Shown: positions 8,571-16,474, counted from the first letter of the stretch. The stretch: DNA of 38,150 nucleotides from Gemmataceae bacterium (GCA_022616435.1 JAKEET010000193.1:1-38150); one strand, 5' to 3'. Notes: generated from the sequence alone by a model not told the origin. Numbers and translations are program-made.

Positions 8571-9713
8571 ATGAACACCGACGCAACCGTTCGTGCGGAT
8601 TTCGCGGCCCGCCTGTACGACAAGCTGTCCGCGGCGGAGGCGGGCAAGAACCTGTTCGCGTCCCCATTCAGCATCCAGGCGGCGCTGGCCATGTGCGCCG
8701 CAGGCGCCAAAGGGAACACGCGCCAGGTGTTGGCCGGCTTCATCGGGGCCCCGGTCAATGTCGCGGACCAGAACCGCCAGTACGCCGATTGGATCGAGTC
8801 GATCAACGCGGTGGGCGGACGAGATTTCCAATTGACCACGGCCAACGCACTTTGGGGACAGCAAGGATTTCGCTTCCACGCCGATTTCAGGAAGGCGATC
8901 GCCGACTGCTATGACGGCGCGTTCCACGAGGTTAGCTTCCAAGCCATGCCGGACCAGGCCGTCCAGTCGATCAATGCCTGGGTGGAGAGCAAAACGGGCG
9001 GGAAGATCCGCGATTTGATCGCGCGCGATCTCATCACGTCGGACACGCGCTTGATCTTGACGAACGCCATCTACTTCAAAGGCCGTTGGGAATGCGAGTT
9101 CGACAAGGGTGAGACCTGGGACGAAGCCTGGCACGGCCCGAGCGGCGAGCGCCACGTGCCGATGATGCAGCAGCGGCGCGGCTGCCTCTATCACGAATGC
9201 GACGAGTTCCAGGCGCTCGATCTTCCCTACCGCGGCGAGCGGCTGTCGATGCTGGTCGTGCTTCCCCGGAAGGTCGACGGCCTGGCGGAGCTGGAACGCA
9301 CCTGGTCCGCGGCGAACACCTATGAGCAGACGACCGAATCGTTGGCTTACGAGGAAATGGTCATCGTCTCGCTTCCTCGTTTCAAGATGGCGACGGAGTT
9401 CAGGCTGAAGTCTGTGCTGTGCGCCATGGGCGCCGCCCAGGCTTTCAGCGACAAGGCGGATTTCAGCGGCATCGCGTCCGAGCCGGTGACGATTTCTGAA
9501 GTCGTGCACAAGGCGTTCGTCGAGGTCAACGAGGAGGGGACCGAGGCGGCGGCCGCCACCGGCGTGGCCATGGCGAAATGTGCAAGCGCGCCGAGTCAAC
9601 CGAAGTGCTTTCTCGCGGACCATCCGTTCCTGTTCGTAGTCCGCGACCGGAGCACGAATGCGGTGTTATTTTTCGGTCGGGTGCTTGAGCCTTGGTTAGT
9701 GGTTGGTGGTTAG
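8571..9713 (+). CDS. Serpin (serine/cysteine protease inhibitor)
   Basis: This 380-residue protein covers the full serpin length. The ATG at 8571 follows GAGAAGGAG. Serpin signatures include NLFASPFSIQAAL (28-40), the LTNAIYFKGRW segment (163-173), the reactive-loop hinge NEEGTEAAAAT (320-330) with small residues that allow loop insertion, so it is probably inhibitory, and the C-terminal HPFLFVVRD...FFGRV. Counting from the hinge, P1 falls at about Cys337 with Lys336 beside it; there is no Asp as in caspase-inhibiting CrmA. No signal peptide is seen, unlike the neighbouring peptidase, so the two may not meet in the same compartment unless export is unconventional. The last six residues (WLVVGG) come from an intergenic repeat that runs into the gene. 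Confidence 0.95.
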   Translation: MNTDATVRADFAARLYDKLSAAEAGKNLFASPFSIQAALAMCAAGAKGNTRQVLAGFIGAPVNVADQNRQYADWIESINAVGGRDFQLTTANALWGQQGFRFHADFRKAIADCYDGAFHEVSFQAMPDQAVQSINAWVESKTGGKIRDLIARDLITSDTRLILTNAIYFKGRWECEFDKGETWDEAWHGPSGERHVPMMQQRRGCLYHECDEFQALDLPYRGERLSMLVVLPRKVDGLAELERTWSAANTYEQTTESLAYEEMVIVSLPRFKMATEFRLKSVLCAMGAAQAFSDKADFSGIASEPVTISEVVHKAFVEVNEEGTEAAAATGVAMAKCASAPSQPKCFLADHPFLFVVRDRSTNAVLFFGRVLEPWLVVGG

Positions 9714-9766
9714 TGGTTGGTGGCTAGAGGCTCGCCAACCACCAGGCACCAACCACTAACCACCAA
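9703..9766. repeat. GT/AC-rich inverted repeat with 18-bp perfect arms
   Basis: The arms 9703-9720 (TTGGTGGTTAGTGGTTGG) and 9749-9766 are perfect reverse complements with a 28-nt loop. The left arm overlaps the serpin stop codon. A related repeat follows the next gene at 10969-11038. It can fold as a hairpin but lacks the T tract of a standard terminator, so it is more likely a dispersed repeat of this genome. Confidence 0.75.
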
Positions 9767-9777
9767 CGGATTTTCCC

Positions 9778-10959
9778 ATGACGGACGACTTCGGATTCTC
9801 AACTCGCGCCATCCACGCCGGCCAGGACGCCGATCCGGCCACGGGCGCCACGGTGGTGCCGATCTACGCCACGTCCACCTATACCCAAGCCGCGCCGGGG
9901 CAGCACAAGGGCTACGAATACTCGCGCACCGGCAACCCCACTCGCGCCGCCCTGGAAACCTGCCTGGCGTCCCTCGAAGGCGGCGAACGCGGCCTGGCGT
10001 TCGCTTCCGGTTCGGCGGCGACGGCGGCGGTGTTGTCCATCCTCAAACCCGGCGACGAAGTCGCCGCGGCCGCGGACCTCTACGGCGGCACCTTTCGTTT
10101 GTTCGAGCGTGTCTTCAAGCCCTGGGGCCTGGTCGCCCGCTACACCGACCCCCCTGACGCCCCCCCTTCGCAAGGGGGGGATGGGGGGGTGGCGGGCTTC
10201 GCCAGGATCATCACTCCCGCCACCAAGATGGTGTGGATCGAGACGCCGACCAATCCGCTCCTGCAAATCATCGACATCGCGGCGATCGCCGAATTGGCGC
10301 ACAAGGCCGGGGCGCTGCTCGCCGTGGACAACACGTTCGCCTCGCCGTATCTGCAATTGCCGCTGAAGCTGGGCGCCGACCTGATCGTCCACAGCACAAC
10401 GAAGTACCTCGGCGGCCATTCCGACGTGGTCGGCGGCGCGGTGATCGGCCGCAAGGACTTGCTGCAGCCGATCGCGTTCTATCAAAACGCGGCCGGCGGC
10501 GTGCCGGGGCCGTTCGACTGCTGGCTGGTGCTGCGCGGCCTCAAGACGCTGGCGGTGCGCATGGACCGGCATTGCGCCAATGCCCGGCAACTGGCGACGT
10601 GGCTGACCCGGCAGCCGCAGGTGCGCCGCGTCTATTATCCGGGTTTGCCCGATCATCCCGGCCATGACGTAGCCAAGAAACAGATGACCGACTTCGGCGG
10701 CATGATCAGCGTCAGTCTCCACGGCGGGAAAGACGCGGCCTTGAAACTGCTGACCCGCACGAAGCTGTTCAGCCTGGCGGAAAGCCTGGGCGGCGTCGAG
10801 TCGCTGATCGGCCATCCGGCCACGATGACGCACGCCAGCATCCCAGCCGAGATTCGCCAGGCCCGCGGCATCGACGACGGCCTGGTGCGGCTGAGCGTCG
10901 GCATCGAGGACGTTGGAGATTTGCAAGAGGACTTGCGGCGGGCCCTCGCTGGGGAGTAG
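9778..10959 (+). CDS. Cystathionine gamma-synthase/gamma-lyase (trans-sulfuration PLP enzyme)
   Basis: This 393-residue member of the Cys/Met metabolism PLP family (fold type I) has the PLP Lys209 in VHSTTKYLGGHSDVVGG, the SRTGNPTR motif (49-56) and the IETPTNPLL motif (155-163). It would either make cystathionine from an activated homoserine or split cystathionine to cysteine; sequence alone does not separate MetB, MccB and close relatives. With the enzyme at 5597 it completes a transsulfuration pair. Residues about 125-139 (PPDAPPSQGGDGGVA) form an insertion encoded by a C/G-rich hairpin repeat and are not typical of the family. No ribosome-binding site is evident upstream, where the GT-rich repeat ends 11 nt before the ATG. 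Confidence 0.92.
   Translation: MTDDFGFSTRAIHAGQDADPATGATVVPIYATSTYTQAAPGQHKGYEYSRTGNPTRAALETCLASLEGGERGLAFASGSAATAAVLSILKPGDEVAAAADLYGGTFRLFERVFKPWGLVARYTDPPDAPPSQGGDGGVAGFARIITPATKMVWIETPTNPLLQIIDIAAIAELAHKAGALLAVDNTFASPYLQLPLKLGADLIVHSTTKYLGGHSDVVGGAVIGRKDLLQPIAFYQNAAGGVPGPFDCWLVLRGLKTLAVRMDRHCANARQLATWLTRQPQVRRVYYPGLPDHPGHDVAKKQMTDFGGMISVSLHGGKDAALKLLTRTKLFSLAESLGGVESLIGHPATMTHASIPAEIRQARGIDDGLVRLSVGIEDVGDLQEDLRRALAGE
10150..10195. repeat. C/G-rich palindromic repeat inserted in frame in a CDS
   Basis: Within the PLP gene, positions 10160-10168 and 10172-10180 form a 9-bp stem (CCCCCCCTT with AAGGGGGGG) and a CGC triloop, followed by ATGGGGGGG. Short repeats of this type, which in other frames read PPLRKGG, are known from several bacterial phyla including planctomycetes. 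Here the repeat keeps the reading frame and adds about 12-15 residues. Confidence 0.65.
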
Positions 10960-10968
10960 TGTTTGGGG

Positions 10969-11038
10969 GTGGTGGTTGGTGCTTGGTGTTTGGGGCTTGG
11001 TGCTTGGTGTTTGGGTGGTGTTCCCCCTACCAACCACC
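10969..11038. repeat. GT-rich tandem/inverted repeat
   Basis: Immediately after the PLP gene stop, the 14-mer GCTTGGTGTTTGGG occurs twice (10981-10994 and 11002-11015, period 21). The segment GGTGGTTGGT at 10971-10980 pairs with ACCAACCACC at 11029-11038. Composition and words match the repeat at 9703-9766, so the same gene is bracketed by two copies of one repeat family. Confidence 0.7.
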
Positions 11039-11123
11039 AATTCCGCAAATCCGTGCTGGCGTCGTTCTCGTCTTCTTGGTGGAATAGATAGGCCGTTTCC
11101 CATGTGACTGGAGGGATGTGCCC

Positions 11124-12071
11124 ATGACTCGGTATCTTCGCTGGACTTTGCCGGCGCTTATTGCGCTGGGCCTGAGCATCCCTGCCCAGGCGGACAAGAA
11201 AGCGCCGGAGGCGAACACCTGCGGCGACTACGGCACGAACGTTCACTTCGAGAAAACGCCTTCGGATGCCGCCCGCAAGGCCCTGAAAGAAGAAAAACTG
11301 GTCTGTGTCTTGCACGTCTCCGGGGATTTCGAAGACCCGGACTTCACGTGAAACAACGCTGAGGCGCTCCGTGTGAACGCCCTGGCGGATGAAAAAGTCG
11401 GCAACTACCTCGAGAAGTACTTCGTGTCATCCTTCCAACGCGTCGGCACCTTCCGCATCGTCGGCAAGGCGAAGCAGGGGGGCAACGTCGCCACCTATTT
11501 CTGCGCTCCGGACGGCCGGGTGCTGCACGCCATCGCCGGCCCGGTCAATGCGGCGACCATGCTGCGTGAAGCGCAATGGGTCGTGGAGCAGGCGAAGAAA
11601 GGCATCGAGGTCGCCAAGAACGACGGCGGCAGCTTCAAGGCCCACATGCGCAAGGCGCACGCCGACAAGCTGCGGGCCGAGCACGGCCTGGTGGTCGAAC
11701 CGGTGACCTTCGACCCGGTGGACCCGAAGGACAACGACGGCGCCCTGACCTATCGCGATCCGACGGGCCGCGCACTGGCGCCGATCCTGCCGCCGCCGCC
11801 GATCGACGGTCCGGACGTGAAGCTGCGCCTGCAACTGGAGAACGCCGCCCGTGCTCTGCCGGCGAGCGCCCTGGTTCGCGATCGCGGCGGCCGCGGCTGG
11901 GCCTTGAACAATCAAGGCCGCGTCCATCACCTGCTCGCGGGCCACTCCATGGGACAGATTGAAAAGCTCTATGGGGCGGTCTTCGAAGGGATTCTTGGCG
12001 AACGCATCACGACCCGCCCGGTCGAAGTGGTCGACCCGTTCCCGGGGCGCGGCCGCGCGGTGAGGAACTGA
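11124..12071 (+). CDS. Secreted thioredoxin-fold-like protein with in-frame UGA (candidate selenoprotein)
   Basis: The ATG at 11124 follows GGAGGGA and starts a signal peptide (about residues 1-22, cleavage near AQA). The frame is cut once by TGA at 11349-11351 (codon 76) and then continues in the same frame, with dense coding composition, to the stop at 12071. That gives 315 residues if UGA is read. The region around it, VCVLHVSGDFEDPDFT-U-NNAEALR, has a beta strand, the UGA residue, then a helix start, which is where thioredoxin-like proteins place their redox Cys. A GC-rich hairpin with GU in its loop lies 6-36 nt downstream of the UGA. Selenocysteine is my leading reading; a nonsense mutation or base error is the alternative. 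The substrate is unknown. Confidence 0.7.
11357..11387 (+). promoter_or_regulatory. SECIS-like hairpin downstream of UGA
   Basis: Outer CGC/GCG (11357-11359 with 11385-11387) and inner GGCG/CGCC (11363-11366 with 11378-11381) can pair around an 11-nt loop holding GTGTG. The loop GU is about 20 nt after the UGA, close to the spacing of bacterial SECIS elements that SelB recognises. The stem is short, so this is tentative. Confidence 0.35.
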
Positions 12072-12136
12072 CAGTGTGTTGGCGAGCGTCGAGGCGTAAG
12101 CCCGACGTGTCAAGATCACACGACGCGCCCACGATG

Positions 12137-12165
12137 AAAACCCCAGTGATCGCACTGGGGTTTTT
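12137..12165 (+). terminator. Intrinsic terminator
   Basis: AAAACCCCAGTG pairs perfectly with CACTGGGGTTTT around the loop ATCG and is followed by TTTTT. It is a strong rho-independent terminator for the candidate selenoprotein gene; the A tract on the left would let it act on the other strand too. Confidence 0.9.
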
Positions 12166-12222
12166 GTTGCGCTGCTGGTCTGTGCGCATCAGCCGATTGA
12201 CGAGCCGCCGCCGCGCGGGATA

Positions 12223-13338
12223 ATGACGATTCGCCGTCGTCCAAGAAGTGGGGTTGTCATGTTCATCCCATTGGTGCTGGCGGGCAACTTCCTTCTGGGA
12301 GAGGGCGACGGTCCCGCGCCGGCGGCCGAGACGGTGTTCGATCTGAAGGCAATCCTCGCCCCGCCGCTGCGCGCGCGGACCGTCAAGATGAGCGCCAAGG
12401 GTGACATCGTCACGGAGGAAGTCAGGTTCCACTCCGAAAGCGACGGCGGCAAGGACGTCGAGATCTTCGCGTTCTTCTCCTACCCCAGGAACGCCAAATC
12501 GCTGCCGGCCTTCATCTGGAACCAGGGAGGGCTGGGGCAGGCGTCGACCTACTGGAACCGCGCTTGAAAGCGGCGTCGTGCATGTTTGGCTGCGGCCGGC
12601 TGGACCTCGGCAACGTTTGGTGGGACGGCCGGGGGTGGGACGGAGCGCGCGACAAGGCCTATCGCGAGCGCTGGCGGACGACGCTCGATCCGGCCCGGGG
12701 TCTGGGCGACACCAAGACGCCGATCGCCTGGTTCACGGGGACGTGCGACCAGTTCTACTGGCTGCCGAGCGTGATGGCGAGCTACGACCGCGCCGCGGGA
12801 CTGAAGCATTTAAGCTTGCTGCCCAATCACAAGCATGCGCTGACGCCGGAGATCGACGAGCAGGTGTTCGCGTGGCTGGATGTGCATCTGAAAGGGGCGA
12901 CTCCATTCGTGGAAGTGTCGGAGATTCGCGAGGTGCAAACCGGGAACACGTCGCGGGCAACCTGGCAATTCAAAGGGCCGCGCCCCATTGTGCGCGCAGA
13001 ACTTCTGTTAAGTCACGGCGAGGCGGGCAACTGGTCCGCTCGCTACTGGCGTACGATCCCCGCGGCCATCGACGCCGACACGTGTGTGGCGACATTGCCG
13101 CGCGGCGGCTTCCCCTACTTCGTCACCGGGACCGCGATCGACAAGGACGGCTTCCGATACTCCACACCCGCCAAGCGCATCGCTCATCCGTTCACCGACG
13201 ACGCGCCCGATTACGACGGCTGCAGCAACTGGGGAGGCTTCGAGGACGAAGGCGCTGACCGGCGTCATCAACCTCGACGTGACGCCGCCGCGCGGCGGCG
13301 AGGCGCTGGTGGATGCAGTTCAATTCCGCCCCCGGTGA
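12223..13338 (+). pseudogene. Decayed alpha/beta-hydrolase (acetyl-xylan-esterase-like) gene
   Basis: Two frame changes and an apparent internal deletion break this gene. The first part (12223 or 12259 to 12567) encodes a signal-like N terminus and SYPRNAKSLPAFIWNQGGLGQ, then stops. A second frame (about 12564-13255) encodes the C-terminal half of a hydrolase, with TKTPIAWFTGTCDQFYWLP (acid residue region) and LLPNHKHALTPEID (catalytic His region). The last 25 or so residues (INLDVTPPRGGEALVDAV) return to the first frame and end at 13338. The segment that should hold the oxyanion region and the GxSxG nucleophile is missing. The product is therefore almost certainly inactive. The family name is a best guess from the overall layout. 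Confidence 0.7.
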
Positions 13339-13348
13339 ATGACGCGAC

Positions 13349-13981
13349 CTACTTGCCAACCTCCTTGAACCGGATGTTCTTGAAGGTCACTTCCATCGGT
13401 CCGCCGGAATGGAGCTGGAAGGCGATGACGCCCGTGTCCGGCGCCTTGGGGAATTCGCCGTCCACGGTGGTCTTGCCGTTCAGCTTGATCGTGATGTGCT
13501 TGCCGACGGCCCGGATGCTGTAGTCGTTCCAGTCGCCTTCCTTGACGATCTCGCGGACCAGCTTGGGATCGGCCGCCTTCATCATGCCGCCGAAGTGTTC
13601 GCCGTAGAGGCTCCCCCAGTATTGCTGGCCCATGTCGCACTGCGGGCCCTTGCACTGGTAGGTCTTGGTGTTCTCGATTTCGCTGCGGATCTGCACGCCG
13701 CTGTTGGCGCCCTTGGTCATCTTGACCTGGAAGCCCAATTCGAAGTCGCCATATTTGCGCTTGCTGCACAGGAACGTGTTGAACTTCAGCCCCGACGGCG
13801 CCGAGCCGACGATCGCCTTCTGGCCGGCGTCCCATTTCCAGTAGTCGCTGACCAGGCCTTCCCAACCCGACAGGTCCTTGCCGCTGAGGAACGGGCTGTC
13901 CGCATCTCCGCCGGTCGCCGCCGGCGCCCCCAGCATCGCCCAGGACAGACCCAAGACGCTCAGGCACAAGCAACGTCGCAT
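13349..13981 (-). CDS. DUF1080 (3-keto-disaccharide hydrolase-like) secreted protein
   Basis: The protein has 210 residues from the ATG at 13981, which follows GGGGAGGA. A signal peptide (about residues 1-25) leads to one DUF1080 domain, a concanavalin-like beta sandwich: FLSGKDLSGWEGL, YGDFELGFQVKMTKGANSGV, GDWNDYSIRAVGKHITIKLNG, and GVIAFQLHSGGPMEVTFKNI at the end. The family is greatly expanded in planctomycetes and includes 3-keto-glycoside hydrolases; many members have unknown substrates. The length is normal for a single-domain member. It faces the decayed hydrolase gene, with only 10 nt between their ends. Confidence 0.92.
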   Translation of the reverse strand: MRRCLCLSVLGLSWAMLGAPAATGGDADSPFLSGKDLSGWEGLVSDYWKWDAGQKAIVGSAPSGLKFNTFLCSKRKYGDFELGFQVKMTKGANSGVQIRSEIENTKTYQCKGPQCDMGQQYWGSLYGEHFGGMMKAADPKLVREIVKEGDWNDYSIRAVGKHITIKLNGKTTVDGEFPKAPDTGVIAFQLHSGGPMEVTFKNIRFKEVGK

Positions 13982-14068
13982 GGCAATCCTCCCCACAAGG
14001 TGCAAGGCAAGAGATTCAGGATGGCCACACTTTATGCGACGGGGCGTGCGATGTCAAAGATTCTCCCG

Positions 14069-15904
14069 TTACGGCATGTCCGCCAGCGGGTTGGCGCGCG
14101 GCGCCGCGGTGCTGATGCTCACGACCCGGCCGCGCGGACGCGAGGCGTCATCCAGGAGGACCGCCTGCGGCGTGTCGGCGAAGGCGACATTGTTGGCCTG
14201 GTCGCGCACCGTCAGGCGCAGGAAGACCTGGGCGCCGGCTTCGGCCGGCGGCAGCCAGCGGTAGACCCCTTCGTTCTTCAGCCCCTTGGCGACCTGCTGC
14301 CAGGGGCCTTCGCGCGACGCGGCGTATTGCAGCTCGATCGAGTCGTTGCCAAGATTCTTGTCGCGCGCGTTCCAGGTGATGTGCAGCGCGCCGCTGTCCT
14401 CGCCCATGCCGGCCCGAACCTGAACGATCTCGCCGACGGGCTTGGTGGTGTCCACCTCGAGCCATGAATCCGGGGCGTCGCCCGGCGACGGCGGCACGCC
14501 GCCAAAGCCGCGGCCGTTGCAAATGACCAGGCTGATGCCGTAGATGCCGTCGCCGGGAAGATTGATTTCCGCCGGGCTCTGGCGGTCGGTGTCCTCGCAC
14601 AGCTTTTGCCAGCTCTGGCCCAGGTCGCGTGTGTACCACACGTCCACCTTGCCGACGCCGCTGGCGCCCATCGCCTCGATCCGGTAGTCCAGAACCACCC
14701 GGTTGGTGTTGCTGAACGTGCGGTGCATCGTCATGGGGTCGCGGCCGCGAAACGATGCCTGCCTCAGGTCGTGAGAGGGGGCCAGGGGCGTCGACTTGCC
14801 GGCCACCGCTGGATCGAACAACTGCGGCGCGACCGGCGCGATCCTCGGATTGGTTATTTCGCTGGACACGAGCGGTTGCGGCGTCACCCGCGGCGGCACG
14901 GACGTCGCGACCGGGGGCGGTGGGTTTGCCAGGACCGGTGGGTTTGCCGGCGCCGTGTTGTCCTTGGCCGGCGGCATGATCGGCAGCGGCGGTTCCTGTG
15001 TTGCGGTGATCCGGGTCGCAGGCTGGATCGCGGTCGGGCTGGGCGGCGTGCCGGGCGCTCCGGCGTTGAGCAACACATTGGTATTGGGCAGCACCGTATT
15101 GGGCACGACGACATAGGATGAGGGAATGATCGGGGCGGCGGGAGCGGCGGGCGCCTGGGCAATGGGTCCGGCGACGCTTGGCGCCGACGTGTTTTGTCCC
15201 GGCAAGCCCTGCGGCGCCGGCGCGGCGGCGGCGAGCATCAGGTTCCGTTCGCGCGTCGTGGTGTTCCCGGCCAGGTCCATGCCGACCGCCCGCACATTGC
15301 CCGTCCAGTTGGCTTGTGCCGGAATGCAGAAGGTGTTGGCCCTGGTCGCATGGGCGTCCAGCTGCCGCCACGCCATGTCGCCGGTCTGGTAGTACAGTCG
15401 CGATTTGAAGGCGTCGAGATGCACGTCGTGCCAATCGCAGCGGACGAACTGCCCGTCGCCGGTTTTTTCCAACGGCTGCACGTCGACCCGCGGGGCCTGG
15501 GTGTCGAGCACGACGATCAGGGCCGGCGCTTCCCTGGTCACGTCGGGCGGCGTCATGCGCCCGGCGTGGTCCACCGACACGATGTTGAACCAGTATTCGC
15601 CTTCGCCCGGCGCGCGGTACGTGAACATCGTCTGGGTCGGCGGGGCCTTGTCGCACATCCTCCAGGGCTGCGTGGGGCCCTCCTTGACGAACAACACGAC
15701 CTGTTGCAGCTGGGCGCGGTGACGCTCGTCAACGACGATCGGCAGGTTGATGGTAGTCTTGTTAAAGTAGCTTCGCATCGTGTTGGCCGCGAAGCCCGAA
15801 TCCTGGGCGTTCACGGGCCAGCCAGTCCATCCCAGCCACGCCGCCAGGCCGATGCCCGGCATGACGTCGCCGAATCTTCGCACCCAGGAACGTTGGACAG
15901 TCAT
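14069..15904 (-). CDS. Large secreted protein with Ig/fibronectin-like regions and Pro-rich linker
   Basis: The protein has 611 residues from the ATG at 15904, preceded by GGGGAAGGGG. The N terminus carries a signal peptide (cleavage near NAQ, residue 34). Residues 40-235 show two immunoglobulin- or fibronectin-like segments (EYWFNIVSVDHAGRMTPP; VRAVGMDLAGNTTTRERNL). A long linker rich in Pro, Ala and Thr (about 240-370) follows, then further beta-sandwich-like segments (VDVWYTRDLGQSWQKLCED; VFLRLTVRDQANNVAF). I do not recognise a catalytic domain or a sorting signal at the C terminus. A surface or periplasmic structural or binding role is likely, but the function is unknown. It is probably monocistronic: the exosortase gene on the other side is divergent and more than 900 nt away. 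Confidence 0.85.
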   Translation of the reverse strand: MTVQRSWVRRFGDVMPGIGLAAWLGWTGWPVNAQDSGFAANTMRSYFNKTTINLPIVVDERHRAQLQQVVLFVKEGPTQPWRMCDKAPPTQTMFTYRAPGEGEYWFNIVSVDHAGRMTPPDVTREAPALIVVLDTQAPRVDVQPLEKTGDGQFVRCDWHDVHLDAFKSRLYYQTGDMAWRQLDAHATRANTFCIPAQANWTGNVRAVGMDLAGNTTTRERNLMLAAAAPAPQGLPGQNTSAPSVAGPIAQAPAAPAAPIIPSSYVVVPNTVLPNTNVLLNAGAPGTPPSPTAIQPATRITATQEPPLPIMPPAKDNTAPANPPVLANPPPPVATSVPPRVTPQPLVSSEITNPRIAPVAPQLFDPAVAGKSTPLAPSHDLRQASFRGRDPMTMHRTFSNTNRVVLDYRIEAMGASGVGKVDVWYTRDLGQSWQKLCEDTDRQSPAEINLPGDGIYGISLVICNGRGFGGVPPSPGDAPDSWLEVDTTKPVGEIVQVRAGMGEDSGALHITWNARDKNLGNDSIELQYAASREGPWQQVAKGLKNEGVYRWLPPAEAGAQVFLRLTVRDQANNVAFADTPQAVLLDDASRPRGRVVSISTAAPRANPLADMP

Positions 15905-16141
15905 GTGCAACCCCTTCCCCAAAATCGCCGCGGCGACCCGGCGCCGACCCGCCATCGTCCGAGGCTAGACGAAATCCGAGAATTCTCTAAGGGGCGGGAC
16001 CATAACGGGTGGGAAATCGACGGTCAAGTCCAGGTGCTGGACGGGCGCGCCCTCCCCTGAGTTCAGCAATGCTCGTGGATGAGTTGGATTGCGCTGCAAC
16101 CAAATCGTTTCCACAACCCCTTACGGAGAAGGGACTTGATA

Positions 16142-16270
16142 GATTGCATTGTGCCACAGCCACACACACACACAGCCAGTGTTGCCTTCAGGCGTTCGAC
16201 TTTGAACTGCGGCGTGAGCCGCACTGACAGTGACGCGTGTGTGTGCAAAACTCGCAGGTGCAATGCAATC
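16142..16270. repeat. Long imperfect inverted repeat, possible structured RNA
   Basis: The arms 16142-16155 and 16257-16270 pair over 14 bp with two G-T wobbles. Inside, a CA tract (16161-16174) can pair with GTGTGTGTG (16237-16245), CAGTG (16177-16181) with CACTG (16222-16226), and TGCGGC/GCCGCA (16208-16223) forms a tight hairpin with a GTGA tetraloop. The nested pairing over 129 nt suggests either a folded RNA or a small non-autonomous repeat element. No known RNA family is recognised. Confidence 0.5.
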
Positions 16271-16443
16271 CAAGAATCTCATTTAGATAGCAACATCGAC
16301 CGACGGCGACTATTTTGGGCAGCAGCATCTTTTTCGCGCGTTTGCCCTTGAATACCACCCCCCTCGATCTGGTAAGATAGCGTTCCTGCACGACGCACCC
16401 CTGCATTCCCTCCCCCCGGAAACCTGAACGTTTGGTTTCCATT

Positions 16444-16474
16444 TTGTGACTTGTGCGCATTCGTGACTTATACT
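16444..16474 (+). promoter_or_regulatory. Candidate sigma-70-like promoter for the exopolysaccharide locus
   Basis: TTGTGA (16444-16449) and TATACT (16469-16474) resemble -35 and -10 boxes with a 19-bp spacer, which is on the long side. It would start a leader of about 350 nt before the exosortase ATG, in a comparatively AT-rich patch of this GC-rich window. Confidence 0.3.

Noticed and set aside
6985..8667. A 560-codon minus-strand open frame over the caspase-like gene
   Set aside because: His/Arg/Gly-rich shadow sequence with no domain; the plus strand has the signal peptide and both catalytic motifs.
8571..9713. Serpin as a classical caspase inhibitor like CrmA
   Set aside because: The expected P1 Asp is absent; the loop around P1 reads Ala-Lys-Cys-Ala, so Asp-specific inhibition is not supported.
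10969..11038. A CRISPR array
   Set aside because: The repeats are short, GT-rich and without spacers of regular length, and no cas genes are present.
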